6,921 nt of DNA from Dehalococcoidia bacterium (GTDB lineage Bacteria > Chloroflexota > Dehalococcoidia > Dehalococcoidales > RBG-16-60-22), in NCBI GenBank assembly GCA_030615655.1, contig JAUWYU010000080.1, forward strand, positions 1 to 6,921. Direction: 5' to 3'. Below, in pieces: positions 1 through 6,343 of this stretch. The position numbers were made by a program, and so were the translations under genes. Numbering within the stretch: position 1 is the first letter of the stretch; the number at the start of each line of letters is the position of its first letter. The notes under the pieces are model-generated. The model made no database searches. It was not told the origin of the DNA and saw only the letters and a program-made list of their open reading frames with translations.

Positions 1-78
1 CCCAAGTGCGGCAACAACAACAAGCCCCTCGACAAAGCCGCCGCAGGGGTGATTCTGAGGGAATTGCTGAAGGGGTAA
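1..78 (+). CDS. C-terminal end of an unidentified protein with a PKCG motif (5' truncated)
   Basis: Frame 1 is open from the window edge to a TAA at 76-78 and gives 25 residues that begin PKCG and end in ILRELLKG. A PKCG at the edge could be half of a zinc-ribbon knuckle (CPxCG), but the matching cysteines would lie outside the window, so the family cannot be named. Frame 2 closes early at a TGA, which favours frame 1. The stop is 15 nt before the next start, and the SD of that gene directly follows it, so the two genes are probably co-transcribed. The stretch is GC-rich, unlike the AT-rich gene after it. The function is unknown. Confidence 0.55.
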   Translation, partial: PKCGNNNKPLDKAAAGVILRELLKG

Positions 79-93
79 AAGGAGGTAATAACA
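79..93 (+). promoter_or_regulatory. Shine-Dalgarno site of the DUF5677-like gene
   Basis: AAGGAGG lies at 79-85, 8 nt before the ATG at 94. This is a full-strength SD at ideal spacing and it fixes the start of the 308-aa gene. It directly abuts the TAA of the preceding partial gene, consistent with co-transcription. Confidence 0.8.
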
Positions 94-1020
94 ATGTCTA
101 CAAAGCCTTTTGAACCGATGCTATATCGAGATTTGCATAAAGTAGCCGCTAAAGACATAATAGCAATCGCCGTTCCACTGTTGCAAGAAGAGATAAATTA
201 TGCAACAAATGCATTCAAACGGTGTCAGGATGCTGCAGTTGGGGGCATACCCGCTGAGCATCTTGCAGTTTTTTCTTTATACCATCACGTGATTGGAATG
301 ATTGATGGAGTTGAGGTCTTGGTATCACAAAGTTGCGCTGTACCTACTATTCCATTATTACGAAGTGCATTTGAAGCATTGCTAGGTATTGACTATATTC
401 TTGAGAAAGATTACCAACAAAGAGCGTTTTCATGGCTTGTTTCATTTATTCATGATAAGAAAAGCAAATACGACATATTGAATTCAAAACGCCCAAAAGG
501 TCGAAAAATTGCCAAAAGCTCACAAGAGGATGAGATAGGTGCGTATATTGAGACGCCCGACTTCCCTAGTGTATCGGAAATGATCCAGGCTTATAACATT
601 TTGTTAAATGAAACAAAACTACAATCTGTTGAGAATGAATACCAGCGACTCAAGAGAAAGATTCATCGAAAACCCAATTGGTTCAGTCTTTTTAATGGTC
701 CGAATAGCATAGAGAACCTTGCTAAGCATTTTAATCGTGGTAGTCAATATAACGATCTATATAGGCGATGGTCTAGCGTTTCTCATGCTACTGATTTATC
801 CAATTATTTGTTTGAATCGAACGGTAGAGTTACTCGTTATAAGCCAATTAGGAATAGTGAAGAACTCAGGACATTCTCAGTTTTGGCTTCTTCATTTATT
901 TTACTTGCCACAACGAAAATGATTGGTAAATTCCGTTCTGGTGAAAACAACAGTCTAGGAAAATGGTATTTAAGGGAATGTAGGAAGCTACATCTCGCTC
1001 TATCGGAACGAGTTGATTAA
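94..1020 (+). CDS. DUF5677-like protein of unknown function, AT-rich accessory gene
   Basis: A 308-aa, mostly helical, soluble-looking protein with no signal peptide. Seen in sequence: an LLRSAFEALLGIDYILEKDY block at residues 88-107, PNWFSLFNGPNSIENLA at 194-210, and YRRWSSVSHATD at 223-234. This order (RSxFEA, then W and a LA-ending helix, then Y..xS..H) fits my recollection of DUF5677-type proteins; I could not run a profile search. R225 to H231 has the spacing of an Rx4-6H motif, as in HEPN-fold RNases, but the motif is short and the link is speculative. By eye the gene is near 40% GC while ftsY, recJ and fabF are clearly higher, and it uses many AT-ending codons, which suggests acquisition. 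Repeat copy 1 begins about 30 nt after its TAA. The ATG at 94 has a perfect SD. No biochemical role can be assigned. Confidence 0.6.
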   Translation: MSTKPFEPMLYRDLHKVAAKDIIAIAVPLLQEEINYATNAFKRCQDAAVGGIPAEHLAVFSLYHHVIGMIDGVEVLVSQSCAVPTIPLLRSAFEALLGIDYILEKDYQQRAFSWLVSFIHDKKSKYDILNSKRPKGRKIAKSSQEDEIGAYIETPDFPSVSEMIQAYNILLNETKLQSVENEYQRLKRKIHRKPNWFSLFNGPNSIENLAKHFNRGSQYNDLYRRWSSVSHATDLSNYLFESNGRVTRYKPIRNSEELRTFSVLASSFILLATTKMIGKFRSGENNSLGKWYLRECRKLHLALSERVD

Positions 1021-1050
1021 GAATAACACTTATCCCAAGGGCGTAACCCC

Positions 1051-1204
1051 CACCCCCCCTCTTGTTATCTTTTCCCACCCAAGCCTGCCCGTCGTAGCTC
1101 TCGCCTGTCAAAGCTCTGGAGGAGCGGCGAGCAGGTTAGCGTAGGCGGGCCGCCCAGTCACATCTTCTGCTTATCCCGCAGCTTTATCCGCCCACCCCCC
1201 CAAT
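1051..1204 (+). repeat. Dispersed palindromic repeat, copy 1
   Basis: The core at 1078-1155 (78 bp) is identical to those at 3025-3102 and 6358-6435. Identity with copy 2 extends left to 1067 (89 bp in all). The outer parts are diverged but recognisable: a C-rich left end finishing CCTCTTG at about 1051-1064, and a right part ending in a C run plus AAT (to 1204) that resembles TTTACCCCCCAAT in copy 2. The core can fold as nested stems: GCCTGCC 1083-1089 with GGCGGGC 1144-1150 (one G-T wobble), CTCGCC 1100-1105 with GGCGAG 1126-1131, and GCTC 1113-1116 with GAGC 1122-1125. It lies between the accessory gene and the ftsY promoter region. No T tract follows the hairpin, so it is not a typical intrinsic terminator. 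The outer limits are approximate. Confidence 0.9.
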
Positions 1205-1233
1205 TTCACTTCTCCTGCCAAGTACCCTATACT
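1205..1233 (+). promoter_or_regulatory. Putative sigma70-type promoter of ftsY-lgt
   Basis: TTCACT at 1205-1210 (4 of 6 matches to TTGACA) and TATACT at 1228-1233 (5 of 6 to TATAAT) are separated by 17 nt. This would start transcription near 1240 and leave a leader of about 40 nt before the ftsY SD. It sits directly after the right end of repeat copy 1. It was found by eye from consensus only. Confidence 0.45.
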
Positions 1234-1265
1234 ATAAACAGGGAAGCCGCCCCTCTTTTGCAATC

Positions 1266-1283
1266 AAGGAGTCAAATCAGATT
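1266..1283 (+). promoter_or_regulatory. SD and ATT start that decide the ftsY N-terminus
   Basis: AAGGAG at 1266-1271 is followed after 9 nt by ATT at 1281-1283, in frame with ftsY. Upstream of the first ATG (1338) the frame contains no ATG, GTG or TTG, yet the intervening codons encode N-I-F-Q-K-A-L-K..TWFGR, the usual amphipathic N-terminal helix of FtsY. The 1338 ATG has no SD. ATT is therefore the best-supported start. Confidence 0.7.
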
Positions 1284-2177
1284 AACATCTTCCAGAAAGC
1301 ACTGAAGCGCACCCATGATACCTGGTTCGGCCGGGCCATGAGCCTCTTTGACCGCGCCGCTATCGACGATGAACTCTGGGATGAGCTGGAGGAGCTTCTT
1401 ATCTCCGCCGATGTCGGCGTTGCCACCACCGCCAAGCTCATCGACAAGGTAAAGCAAAAAGCCGCCGAAGAAAAGCTCGACGGCTCTCAGGTCAGTGCCG
1501 CCCTGAAAGAGGAAATGGTGCGTATTCTGAGCCTTCCTCCCCGTGAAGAGAGTCCTGACATATCGCCGCCTAAAGTCATTCTGGCGGTAGGCGTCAACGG
1601 CAGCGGCAAGACCACCTCCATCGCCAAGCTGGCCTATAACTTGAAAAAAGAGGGCCAGAGTGTTCTCCTCGCCGCGGCCGATACCTTCCGCGCGGCGGCT
1701 ATCGACCAGCTTAAGAGGCAGGGCGAAAGGGTGGGGGTGGATGTCGTGGCTCATCAGCCCGGCGCCGACCCCGGGGCGGTGGTCTATGACGCCCTCCAGG
1801 CGGCGCGGAGTCGGCAGATTGACAATGTGATAATTGATACCGCCGGCAGGCTCCATACCAAGTACAATCTCATGGAAGAGCTTAAAAAAGTCAGGCGCGT
1901 CGCCGCCAAGGCTGATGCCGCCGCCCCGCATGAGGTGATTCTGGTGTTGGATGCCACTACCGGCCAGAACGGCCTGACACAGGCGAAGTATTTCACCGAG
2001 GCGGTCGGCGTCACCGGTATCTTTCTGGCCAAGCTCGACGGCACGGCCAGGGGCGGCATCGTGCTGGCTATCTGCGATGAGCTGGCTGTCCCCATCCGGC
2101 TAATCGGTGTTGGCGAAGGATTGGGCGATATGGTAAACTTTGATGCCGAAGCCTTTGTTGACGCGCTTTGTTCCTGA
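1281..2177 (+). CDS. ftsY: Signal recognition particle receptor FtsY
   Basis: FtsY is the membrane-associated SRP receptor GTPase. It docks SRP-ribosome-nascent chain complexes and hands them to SecYEG. From the ATT start it is 298 aa: a short amphipathic N-terminal helix (about 1-20), a four-helix N domain (about 20-95) and a G domain. Visible GTPase motifs: P-loop GVNGSGKTT (104-112), DTFRAAAIDQL (134-144), DTAGR (186-190), AKLDGTARGG (250-259) and GVGEGLGDM (276-284). The G4 motif is AKLD where most SRP GTPases I recall have TKLD; K and D are kept. There is no long acidic A domain, so membrane contact probably depends on the N-terminal helix. lgt follows after 18 nt, so they are probably co-transcribed. 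Starting at the ATG at 1338 would give 279 aa and remove the N-terminal helix. Identity is near certain; the start codon is inferred. Confidence 0.97.
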   Translation: MNIFQKALKRTHDTWFGRAMSLFDRAAIDDELWDELEELLISADVGVATTAKLIDKVKQKAAEEKLDGSQVSAALKEEMVRILSLPPREESPDISPPKVILAVGVNGSGKTTSIAKLAYNLKKEGQSVLLAAADTFRAAAIDQLKRQGERVGVDVVAHQPGADPGAVVYDALQAARSRQIDNVIIDTAGRLHTKYNLMEELKKVRRVAAKADAAAPHEVILVLDATTGQNGLTQAKYFTEAVGVTGIFLAKLDGTARGGIVLAICDELAVPIRLIGVGEGLGDMVNFDAEAFVDALCS

Positions 2178-2183
2178 TTTCCT

Positions 2184-2198
2184 GGAGGTGAGCTAATC
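2184..2198 (+). promoter_or_regulatory. SD and ATC start that decide the lgt N-terminus
   Basis: GGAGGTGA at 2184-2191 is a near-perfect anti-16S match. ATC at 2196-2198 is in the lgt frame, 6 nt after GGAGGT. The next in-frame candidates, ATA at 2202 and ATT at 2208, are too far away. The first ATG (2262) has no SD and would cut off the conserved DPIAFTIGDFSIRWY segment that opens Lgt proteins. No ATG, GTG or TTG occurs in frame upstream. Confidence 0.68.
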
Positions 2199-3011
2199 AC
2201 TATAGATATTGACCCCATAGCCTTTACCATCGGGGATTTCAGCATCCGCTGGTACAGCATCATGGTCACTCTGGCGGTGATTACCCTCATCGTGTGGGCG
2301 CTGCTGGCCGTAAGAAGAGGGGCCAGGCTTTCTTATGATACGATTCTCAGTGCGGCCCTGGTGGGAATCCCCTCCGGGATAATATTCTCCCGATTGCTCC
2401 ATATTCTTGACCGGTGTGTGAGTGAAGACCGCTGGCAGTATTACTTCCAGAACCCCGGGGAGATAATCGGCGGTTCGGGACTGACCATCTACGGCGCTGT
2501 TCTGGGGGCGGCCCTGGGCGTCTGGATTTACAGCCGGTTCAGCAAAATCTCTTTCGGTTATCTGGCTGATATGCTGGCCCCCGGCATTATCCTGGCCCAG
2601 GCCATCGGCCGGGTGGGCTGTACCTTGAACGGCTGCTGTTACGGAGTAGTGACCAACCTGCCCTGGAGGATTGTATATTTTCATCCGGGGAGTCTTGGCC
2701 CGCTCGGACTACCCGTGCACCCCACGCAGATTTACGAGATTATCTACAACCTGCTCGTCTTCGGTGTCCTGCTCGGACTGAGGGGACGCTTCCGCCCCGA
2801 TGGCTCGCTCTTCCTTATCTATCTTACTTTATATTCGTTGTGGCGTCTCGGCATCGACTTTATTCGGGATGGGACTGATTTCCTGTTCGGTCTGCACCAG
2901 GCCCAGGTTATCTCTATCATCGTGCTCATAATTGCCATCACCCTGATGGCTTGGCGTACACGGTGGGTGAAAAAAGGGGAGGAGGAAGAAGCCCCTCACC
3001 CCGCCTCTTAG
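2196..3011 (+). CDS. lgt: Prolipoprotein diacylglyceryl transferase Lgt
   Basis: Lgt transfers diacylglycerol from phosphatidylglycerol to the lipobox cysteine of prolipoproteins in the inner membrane, the first step of lipoprotein maturation. From the ATC start it is 271 aa with about seven hydrophobic segments. Family marks: DPIAF.IG..SIRWY at the N-terminus (about 5-19), GGSGLTIYGAVLG (about 92-104), the signature region GRVGCTLNGCCYG (138-150), HPTQIYE (175-181), WRLGIDFIR (216-224) and GLHQAQVISI (232-241). The signature is the cysteine-containing variant: the position of the NF in the E. coli GRLGNF motif reads CT, while the arginine and the later N-G are kept. The tail after the last membrane helix is charged (KKGEEEE) and ends APHPAS; these last codons and the stop lie inside repeat copy 2. 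It sits 18 nt after ftsY on the same strand. The ATG at 2262 would remove the first 22 residues. Confidence 0.95.
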   Translation: MTIDIDPIAFTIGDFSIRWYSIMVTLAVITLIVWALLAVRRGARLSYDTILSAALVGIPSGIIFSRLLHILDRCVSEDRWQYYFQNPGEIIGGSGLTIYGAVLGAALGVWIYSRFSKISFGYLADMLAPGIILAQAIGRVGCTLNGCCYGVVTNLPWRIVYFHPGSLGPLGLPVHPTQIYEIIYNLLVFGVLLGLRGRFRPDGSLFLIYLTLYSLWRLGIDFIRDGTDFLFGLHQAQVISIIVLIIAITLMAWRTRWVKKGEEEEAPHPAS

Positions 3012-3171
3012 ACATCTTTTCCCACCCAAGCCTGCCCGTCGTAGCTCTCGCCTGTCAAAGCTCTGGAGGAGCGGCGAGCAGGTTAGCGTAGGCGGGCCGC
3101 CCTCGTATCGTCAGCGGCTTGTTCCGTAGTTTTACCCCCCAATAGGGGAGTGCGTAGCAAGAGGGGTGAGG
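2994..3171 (+). repeat. Dispersed palindromic repeat, copy 2, with imperfect terminal inverted repeats
   Basis: The invariant 78-bp core is at 3025-3102, and 3014-3102 matches copy 1 exactly. The left end CCTCACCCC (2994-3002) followed by TCTT (3006-3009) is the inverse complement of the right end AAGAGGGGTGAGG (3159-3171), apart from three extra bases. This gives an apparent element of about 178 bp bounded by inverted repeats. The right arm shares TCGTATC.TCAGC.GCTT and GGGAGTGCG with copy 3. The left end overlaps the last codons and TAG of lgt. The element fills most of the gap between convergent lgt and recJ. It has no ORF of its own. Confidence 0.88.
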
Positions 3172-3212
3172 TAAAGATAAAGTGAGGTTAATAAAACTCT
3201 TGAAGATTAATG

Positions 3213-4901
3213 TTACAGGCTGCCGCTCGCCACGAAATCCACTATATTAAGCCTCAGATTCTCCTTGCCCCTCCACCTGTCAACCTCCAGGTTGTACACG
3301 ATATCAATCGCGGATGCTAATTCGTCCAGGTGCGTAACCAGCCTGAAAGCCACGCTGTCCCATACCGTGCCGCCCTGCTTCAGCTTCATCATCAGGTGCT
3401 CGCCGTTACTGCCCATCCTGCGCCACTCCAGCAGCTCCACACCCCGACTCAGAAATGTCGGCACCGGATTGCCGATGCCGAAGGGGGCCAGCAGTTGCGT
3501 CGTCTGGTAGGTGTCGCCGCCGAGGTCGGGAAGCGCAACCAGCACATCGATATCCAGGTGGGGGTGAAGCTCGACCGCGGCCAGTTGCTCGGCGGCCAGT
3601 GCCGAAAGCTCCTCTTCCAGTTGGGGCAGATTCCTGGTGGGCAGGGTAAAGCCCGCCGCCCGCGCGTGTCCGCCGTAGCGTGAGAAAAGGTGGCTGAACC
3701 GGTTTAGGGCGGCGATTATGTCGAATTCGGAGATGCTGCGGCAGCTCGCATGGCTTACCTTGTCGGCGGTATGTATCACCACTGACGGCCGGTAAAATTC
3801 CTCCGTAAGCCGACTCGCCACCAGACCGGCGATGCCCATGGGGTATTCTTTATCGGCGGTTATCAGCAGTGGAGGCAGTCCCTGGGCTATGACCTGCTCT
3901 CTGGCCCTGGCCAGGGTTGCGGTGGTCAGTCTCTGCCGCTCCTCGTTTATCTTCGCCAGCCATGTTGCCAGGTCGTATGCCTCCTGTGGAGAGTCGGTTA
4001 TCAGCAGATTATAGCCGGTGAGGCCGTCGGCCAGCCTGCCGGCGGCATTCAGGCATGGGGCGATGACCCAGCCAATCTTTTCCGCATCAAGACTGCCGGC
4101 GTCTATTCTCATCTGGTTCATCAGTTCCGTGATGCCGGGGCGCGGCATGGTATTCATGGATTTCAGTCCCTCTCTGATAAGGTAGCGGTTTTCTCCCACC
4201 GGCGGCGACATATCGGCGACCGTGCCTATGGCTACCAGGTCCATCACCATCTCCACCTGCTCCTCTTTGCCGACACTCTGGAATAATGCCTGAAGCAGCT
4301 TGAAGGCCACCCCGACCCCTGACAGATGTAAAAACGGGTAGGCTGAGGTGGTCAGCTTGGGGTCGATGACGGCAACAGCTTCCGGTATTTCGTCCAGGGG
4401 ATTGTGGTGGTCGGTGATTATGATATCCAGCCCCATCTTCATCGCTGTTTTAACCTGGAGCACGTCGGTAACGCCGCAGTCAACGGTGATGACAAGGCTG
4501 ATGCCCTGCTCGTAGAGTCTCTTCAGAACGGCGGTCGTCAGCCCGTGCCCCTCTGTCTGTCGGTGCGGTATGTAGGGGACAGCTTTTCCCCCCAGAGCCG
4601 TTAAGCCCTGGACGAAGGCTGCGGTAGCCGTTATGCCGTCGGCATCGAAGTCGCCGTAGATACAGATGGATTCACCGGAAAGCAGGGCTTGGTAAACCCT
4701 GGCCACCGCCGCCTGCATGTCCGGGAGCAAATAGGGGTCGCCCAATAGACTCCGGTCGCTGGCAAGGAAGGATTGAAACTCCTCAGGCCTCTTGACGCCG
4801 CGGTTATAGAGAAGCTGTACTAACAGTGGAGAAAAGCCGGCACTGCTGACCATCTGTTGGTCCGGTACGGGTGGCAGCAGATTCCAGCGATTATGGCTCA
4901 A
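3213..4901 (-). CDS. recJ: Single-stranded-DNA-specific 5'-3' exonuclease RecJ
   Basis: RecJ degrades ssDNA 5' to 3' in RecF-pathway recombination, mismatch repair and base-excision repair. The 562-aa length suits the Gram-positive/thermophile size class. DHH-domain motifs that bind the metal ions are intact: GDFDADG (83-89), VDCG (140-143), TDHHNP (163-168), LSGVGVAFKL (193-202) and GTVAD (226-230). Next come CLNAAGR (283-289, with C where I recall an R/P-R context in many RecJ), SCRSISEFDI (386-395) and the DHHA1 motif GGHARAAG (410-417). A C-terminal OB-fold region includes LAPFGIGNPVPTF (471-483). The start is TTG at 4901-4899, 2 nt after the fabF TAA, with a weak SD (TGAGG) inside the fabF end; translational coupling is likely. 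The stop is TAA at 3215-3213, and the 3' end faces repeat copy 2 and lgt. Confidence 0.96.
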   Translation of the reverse strand: MSHNRWNLLPPVPDQQMVSSAGFSPLLVQLLYNRGVKRPEEFQSFLASDRSLLGDPYLLPDMQAAVARVYQALLSGESICIYGDFDADGITATAAFVQGLTALGGKAVPYIPHRQTEGHGLTTAVLKRLYEQGISLVITVDCGVTDVLQVKTAMKMGLDIIITDHHNPLDEIPEAVAVIDPKLTTSAYPFLHLSGVGVAFKLLQALFQSVGKEEQVEMVMDLVAIGTVADMSPPVGENRYLIREGLKSMNTMPRPGITELMNQMRIDAGSLDAEKIGWVIAPCLNAAGRLADGLTGYNLLITDSPQEAYDLATWLAKINEERQRLTTATLARAREQVIAQGLPPLLITADKEYPMGIAGLVASRLTEEFYRPSVVIHTADKVSHASCRSISEFDIIAALNRFSHLFSRYGGHARAAGFTLPTRNLPQLEEELSALAAEQLAAVELHPHLDIDVLVALPDLGGDTYQTTQLLAPFGIGNPVPTFLSRGVELLEWRRMGSNGEHLMMKLKQGGTVWDSVAFRLVTHLDELASAIDIVYNLEVDRWRGKENLRLNIVDFVASGSL

Positions 4902-4903
4902 AT

Positions 4904-6157
4904 TTATGCCTCAGCATATCTCCGAAAGATAAGGACCGAATTGTGTCCGCCGAAGCCAAAGGAGTTGGTCAGGGCCGTGGTAACCTGGGCCTGGCGGGCG
5001 GTATTGGGTACATAATCCAGGTCACATTCGGGGTCTGGATAATCGAGGTTTATCGTTGGTGGTATAACTCCTTTCTGTATCGTCATGATGCAGATGGCTG
5101 GCTCAATTGCCCCCGCGCAGCCGATTAGGTGCCCGGTCATTGACTTTGTGGAGCTTATCGGGACCTTATAGGCGTACTCGCCGAAGGCGGTCTTTATTGC
5201 CTTGGTTTCCATGGCATCGTTCAGCGGGGTGGAAGTGCCGTGAGCGTTGATATAGTCAACTTCGCTGGGCTCAATCCCGGCTCTTTTCAGAGAGGTTTGC
5301 ATGGCTCTGGCCGCGCCCTCGCCGTTTTCCAGCGGCTGGGTGACATGATAGGAGTCGGCAGTGGCCCCGTAGGCTATGATTTCCGCCAGGATATTGGCGC
5401 CTCGTTTTAAGGCGTGGTTCACGCTTTCCAGGATAAGGACCACGGCTCCTTCGCTGATAATGAAACCGTCACGCTCCGTATCGAAAGGACGGGAGGCCTT
5501 TTGTGGCGCATCGTTTCGGGTGGAGAGGGCTTTGAGGGCATTAAAAGCAGTGATGCCTACCGGGTTAATAATGGCTTCCGTGCCGCCGGCTATCATCACC
5601 TGAGAATTGCCATACTTGATATATTCATAGGCGGCTCCTATGGCGTCGGAGCCGCTGGAACAGGCCGATGTGATGCACAGGTTCGGTCCCTTTACCCCCA
5701 GCGCGATTGACACCTGGGCGGCCGCTATGTCTGATATCATCATCGGCGCCAGGAAAGGACTGACTCTATCCGGCCCCTTTTCCAGTAGTACCTGTATCTG
5801 TTCGAACAGTGTGGTCAGCCCGCCAATGCCACTGCCTATAAAAACGCCGATGTCATCCTGATTGCTGTCATCGATTTTCAGGTTGGCGTCCTGTACTGCC
5901 TGGTAGCCGGCGGCCACCGCCAGCTGGGCAAAACGGTCCATGCGGCGGGCGTCCTTGCGGTTAATATAATCGGTAGGCTCAAACCCTTTTACCTCGCCGG
6001 CAAACTTGGTCTCCATAGGCTCGGCGTCAAATAGCGTAATATAGTCAACCCCTGATTTACCGGCGACGAGATTATCCCAGGTTGTGGTGAGGTCCAGGCC
6101 GAGGGGGGTCAGAGCGCCGATACCGGTAATGACAACTCTATTAGCATGATTGGTAAT
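4904..6157 (-). CDS. fabF: 3-oxoacyl-[acyl-carrier-protein] synthase II FabF
   Basis: FabF condenses malonyl-ACP with acyl-ACP in fatty-acid elongation (type II FAS, cytoplasm). From the ATT at 6157-6155 it is 417 aa, the usual length. The N-terminus reads ANRVVITGIGALTPLGLD, the standard first strand and loop of FabF. Catalytic residues are complete: Cys166 in TSACSSGSDAIG, His306 in NAHGTSTPLND, Lys338 and His343 in STKSMTGHLIGCAGA, and NSFGFGGHN near the C-terminus (about 398-406). A PFDTERDGFIISEGA block (about 224-238) also fits. The first ATG in frame (6016) would give 370 aa and delete that first strand, so it cannot be the true start. SD AAGGAGG (6172-6166) is 8 nt from the ATT. recJ follows after 2 nt. 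No acpP, fabD or fabG is next to it in the window. Confidence 0.96.
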   Translation of the reverse strand: MTNHANRVVITGIGALTPLGLDLTTTWDNLVAGKSGVDYITLFDAEPMETKFAGEVKGFEPTDYINRKDARRMDRFAQLAVAAGYQAVQDANLKIDDSNQDDIGVFIGSGIGGLTTLFEQIQVLLEKGPDRVSPFLAPMMISDIAAAQVSIALGVKGPNLCITSACSSGSDAIGAAYEYIKYGNSQVMIAGGTEAIINPVGITAFNALKALSTRNDAPQKASRPFDTERDGFIISEGAVVLILESVNHALKRGANILAEIIAYGATADSYHVTQPLENGEGAARAMQTSLKRAGIEPSEVDYINAHGTSTPLNDAMETKAIKTAFGEYAYKVPISSTKSMTGHLIGCAGAIEPAICIMTIQKGVIPPTINLDYPDPECDLDYVPNTARQAQVTTALTNSFGFGGHNSVLIFRRYAEA

Positions 6158-6172
6158 GGTAACAACCTCCTT
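6155..6172 (-). promoter_or_regulatory. SD and ATT start that decide the fabF N-terminus
   Basis: On the minus strand AAGGAGG (6172-6166) is followed after 8 nt by ATT (6157-6155), in frame with fabF (47 codons before the first ATG). The in-frame codons between the SD and this ATT are GTT, GTT and ACC, none of them a standard start. The conserved RVVITGIGA strand begins seven codons after ATT, as expected for FabF. Confidence 0.72.
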
Positions 6173-6223
6173 GCTTTTTATTCATGTAATGGTGGTTGAT
6201 AACCTGCGGTGAAATATCAATTA

Positions 6224-6252
6224 TTTTTAACATATTTTGAGAGTATTTTCAA
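6224..6252 (-). promoter_or_regulatory. Putative promoter of the fabF-recJ operon
   Basis: On the minus strand TTGAAA (6252-6247, 5 of 6 to consensus) is separated by 17 nt from TAAAAA (6229-6224, 4 of 6). The region is strikingly AT-rich relative to its surroundings. This predicts a leader of about 55-60 nt before the fabF start. Consensus reading only; the -10 is weak. Confidence 0.35.
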
Positions 6253-6286
6253 GTCTAAGCGTGTTTTAATTCCGTGGGGCATTCGG

Positions 6287-6302
6287 TTCTCCTTCCGGAG
6301 AA
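6287..6302. repeat. Small perfect inverted repeat upstream of fabF
   Basis: TTCTCC, loop TTCC, GGAGAA: a 6-bp perfect dyad about 35 bp upstream of the putative fabF -35 box. It could be an operator half-site pair or a cruciform, or it could be chance. No regulator can be named from it. Confidence 0.4.
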
Positions 6303-6343
6303 GGATTGTCTCACCATGCCACGGGATATCAGTTTTTATCGTT

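Noticed and set aside
1272..1931. 219-aa open frame on the minus strand opposite ftsY
   Set aside because: It lies antisense to an unmistakable FtsY with all GTPase motifs. Long antisense frames are expected in GC-rich genes, and it shows no recognisable domain or SD.
1784..2684. Two more minus-strand open frames (1784-2290 and 2193-2684) opposite ftsY and lgt
   Set aside because: They are shadows of conserved plus-strand genes, with low-complexity composition and no family features.
3025..3102. Repeat core as an intrinsic terminator for lgt/recJ
   Set aside because: No T tract follows the stems on either strand, and copy 3 sits between divergent promoters where no terminator for an annotated gene is needed.
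6141..6185. 14-codon minus-strand upstream ORF (ATG 6185 to TAA 6141) overlapping the fabF start
   Set aside because: It has no SD of its own, contains the fabF SD within it and is out of frame with fabF. A frameshift into fabF would need a slippery site before the SD, which is not convincing.
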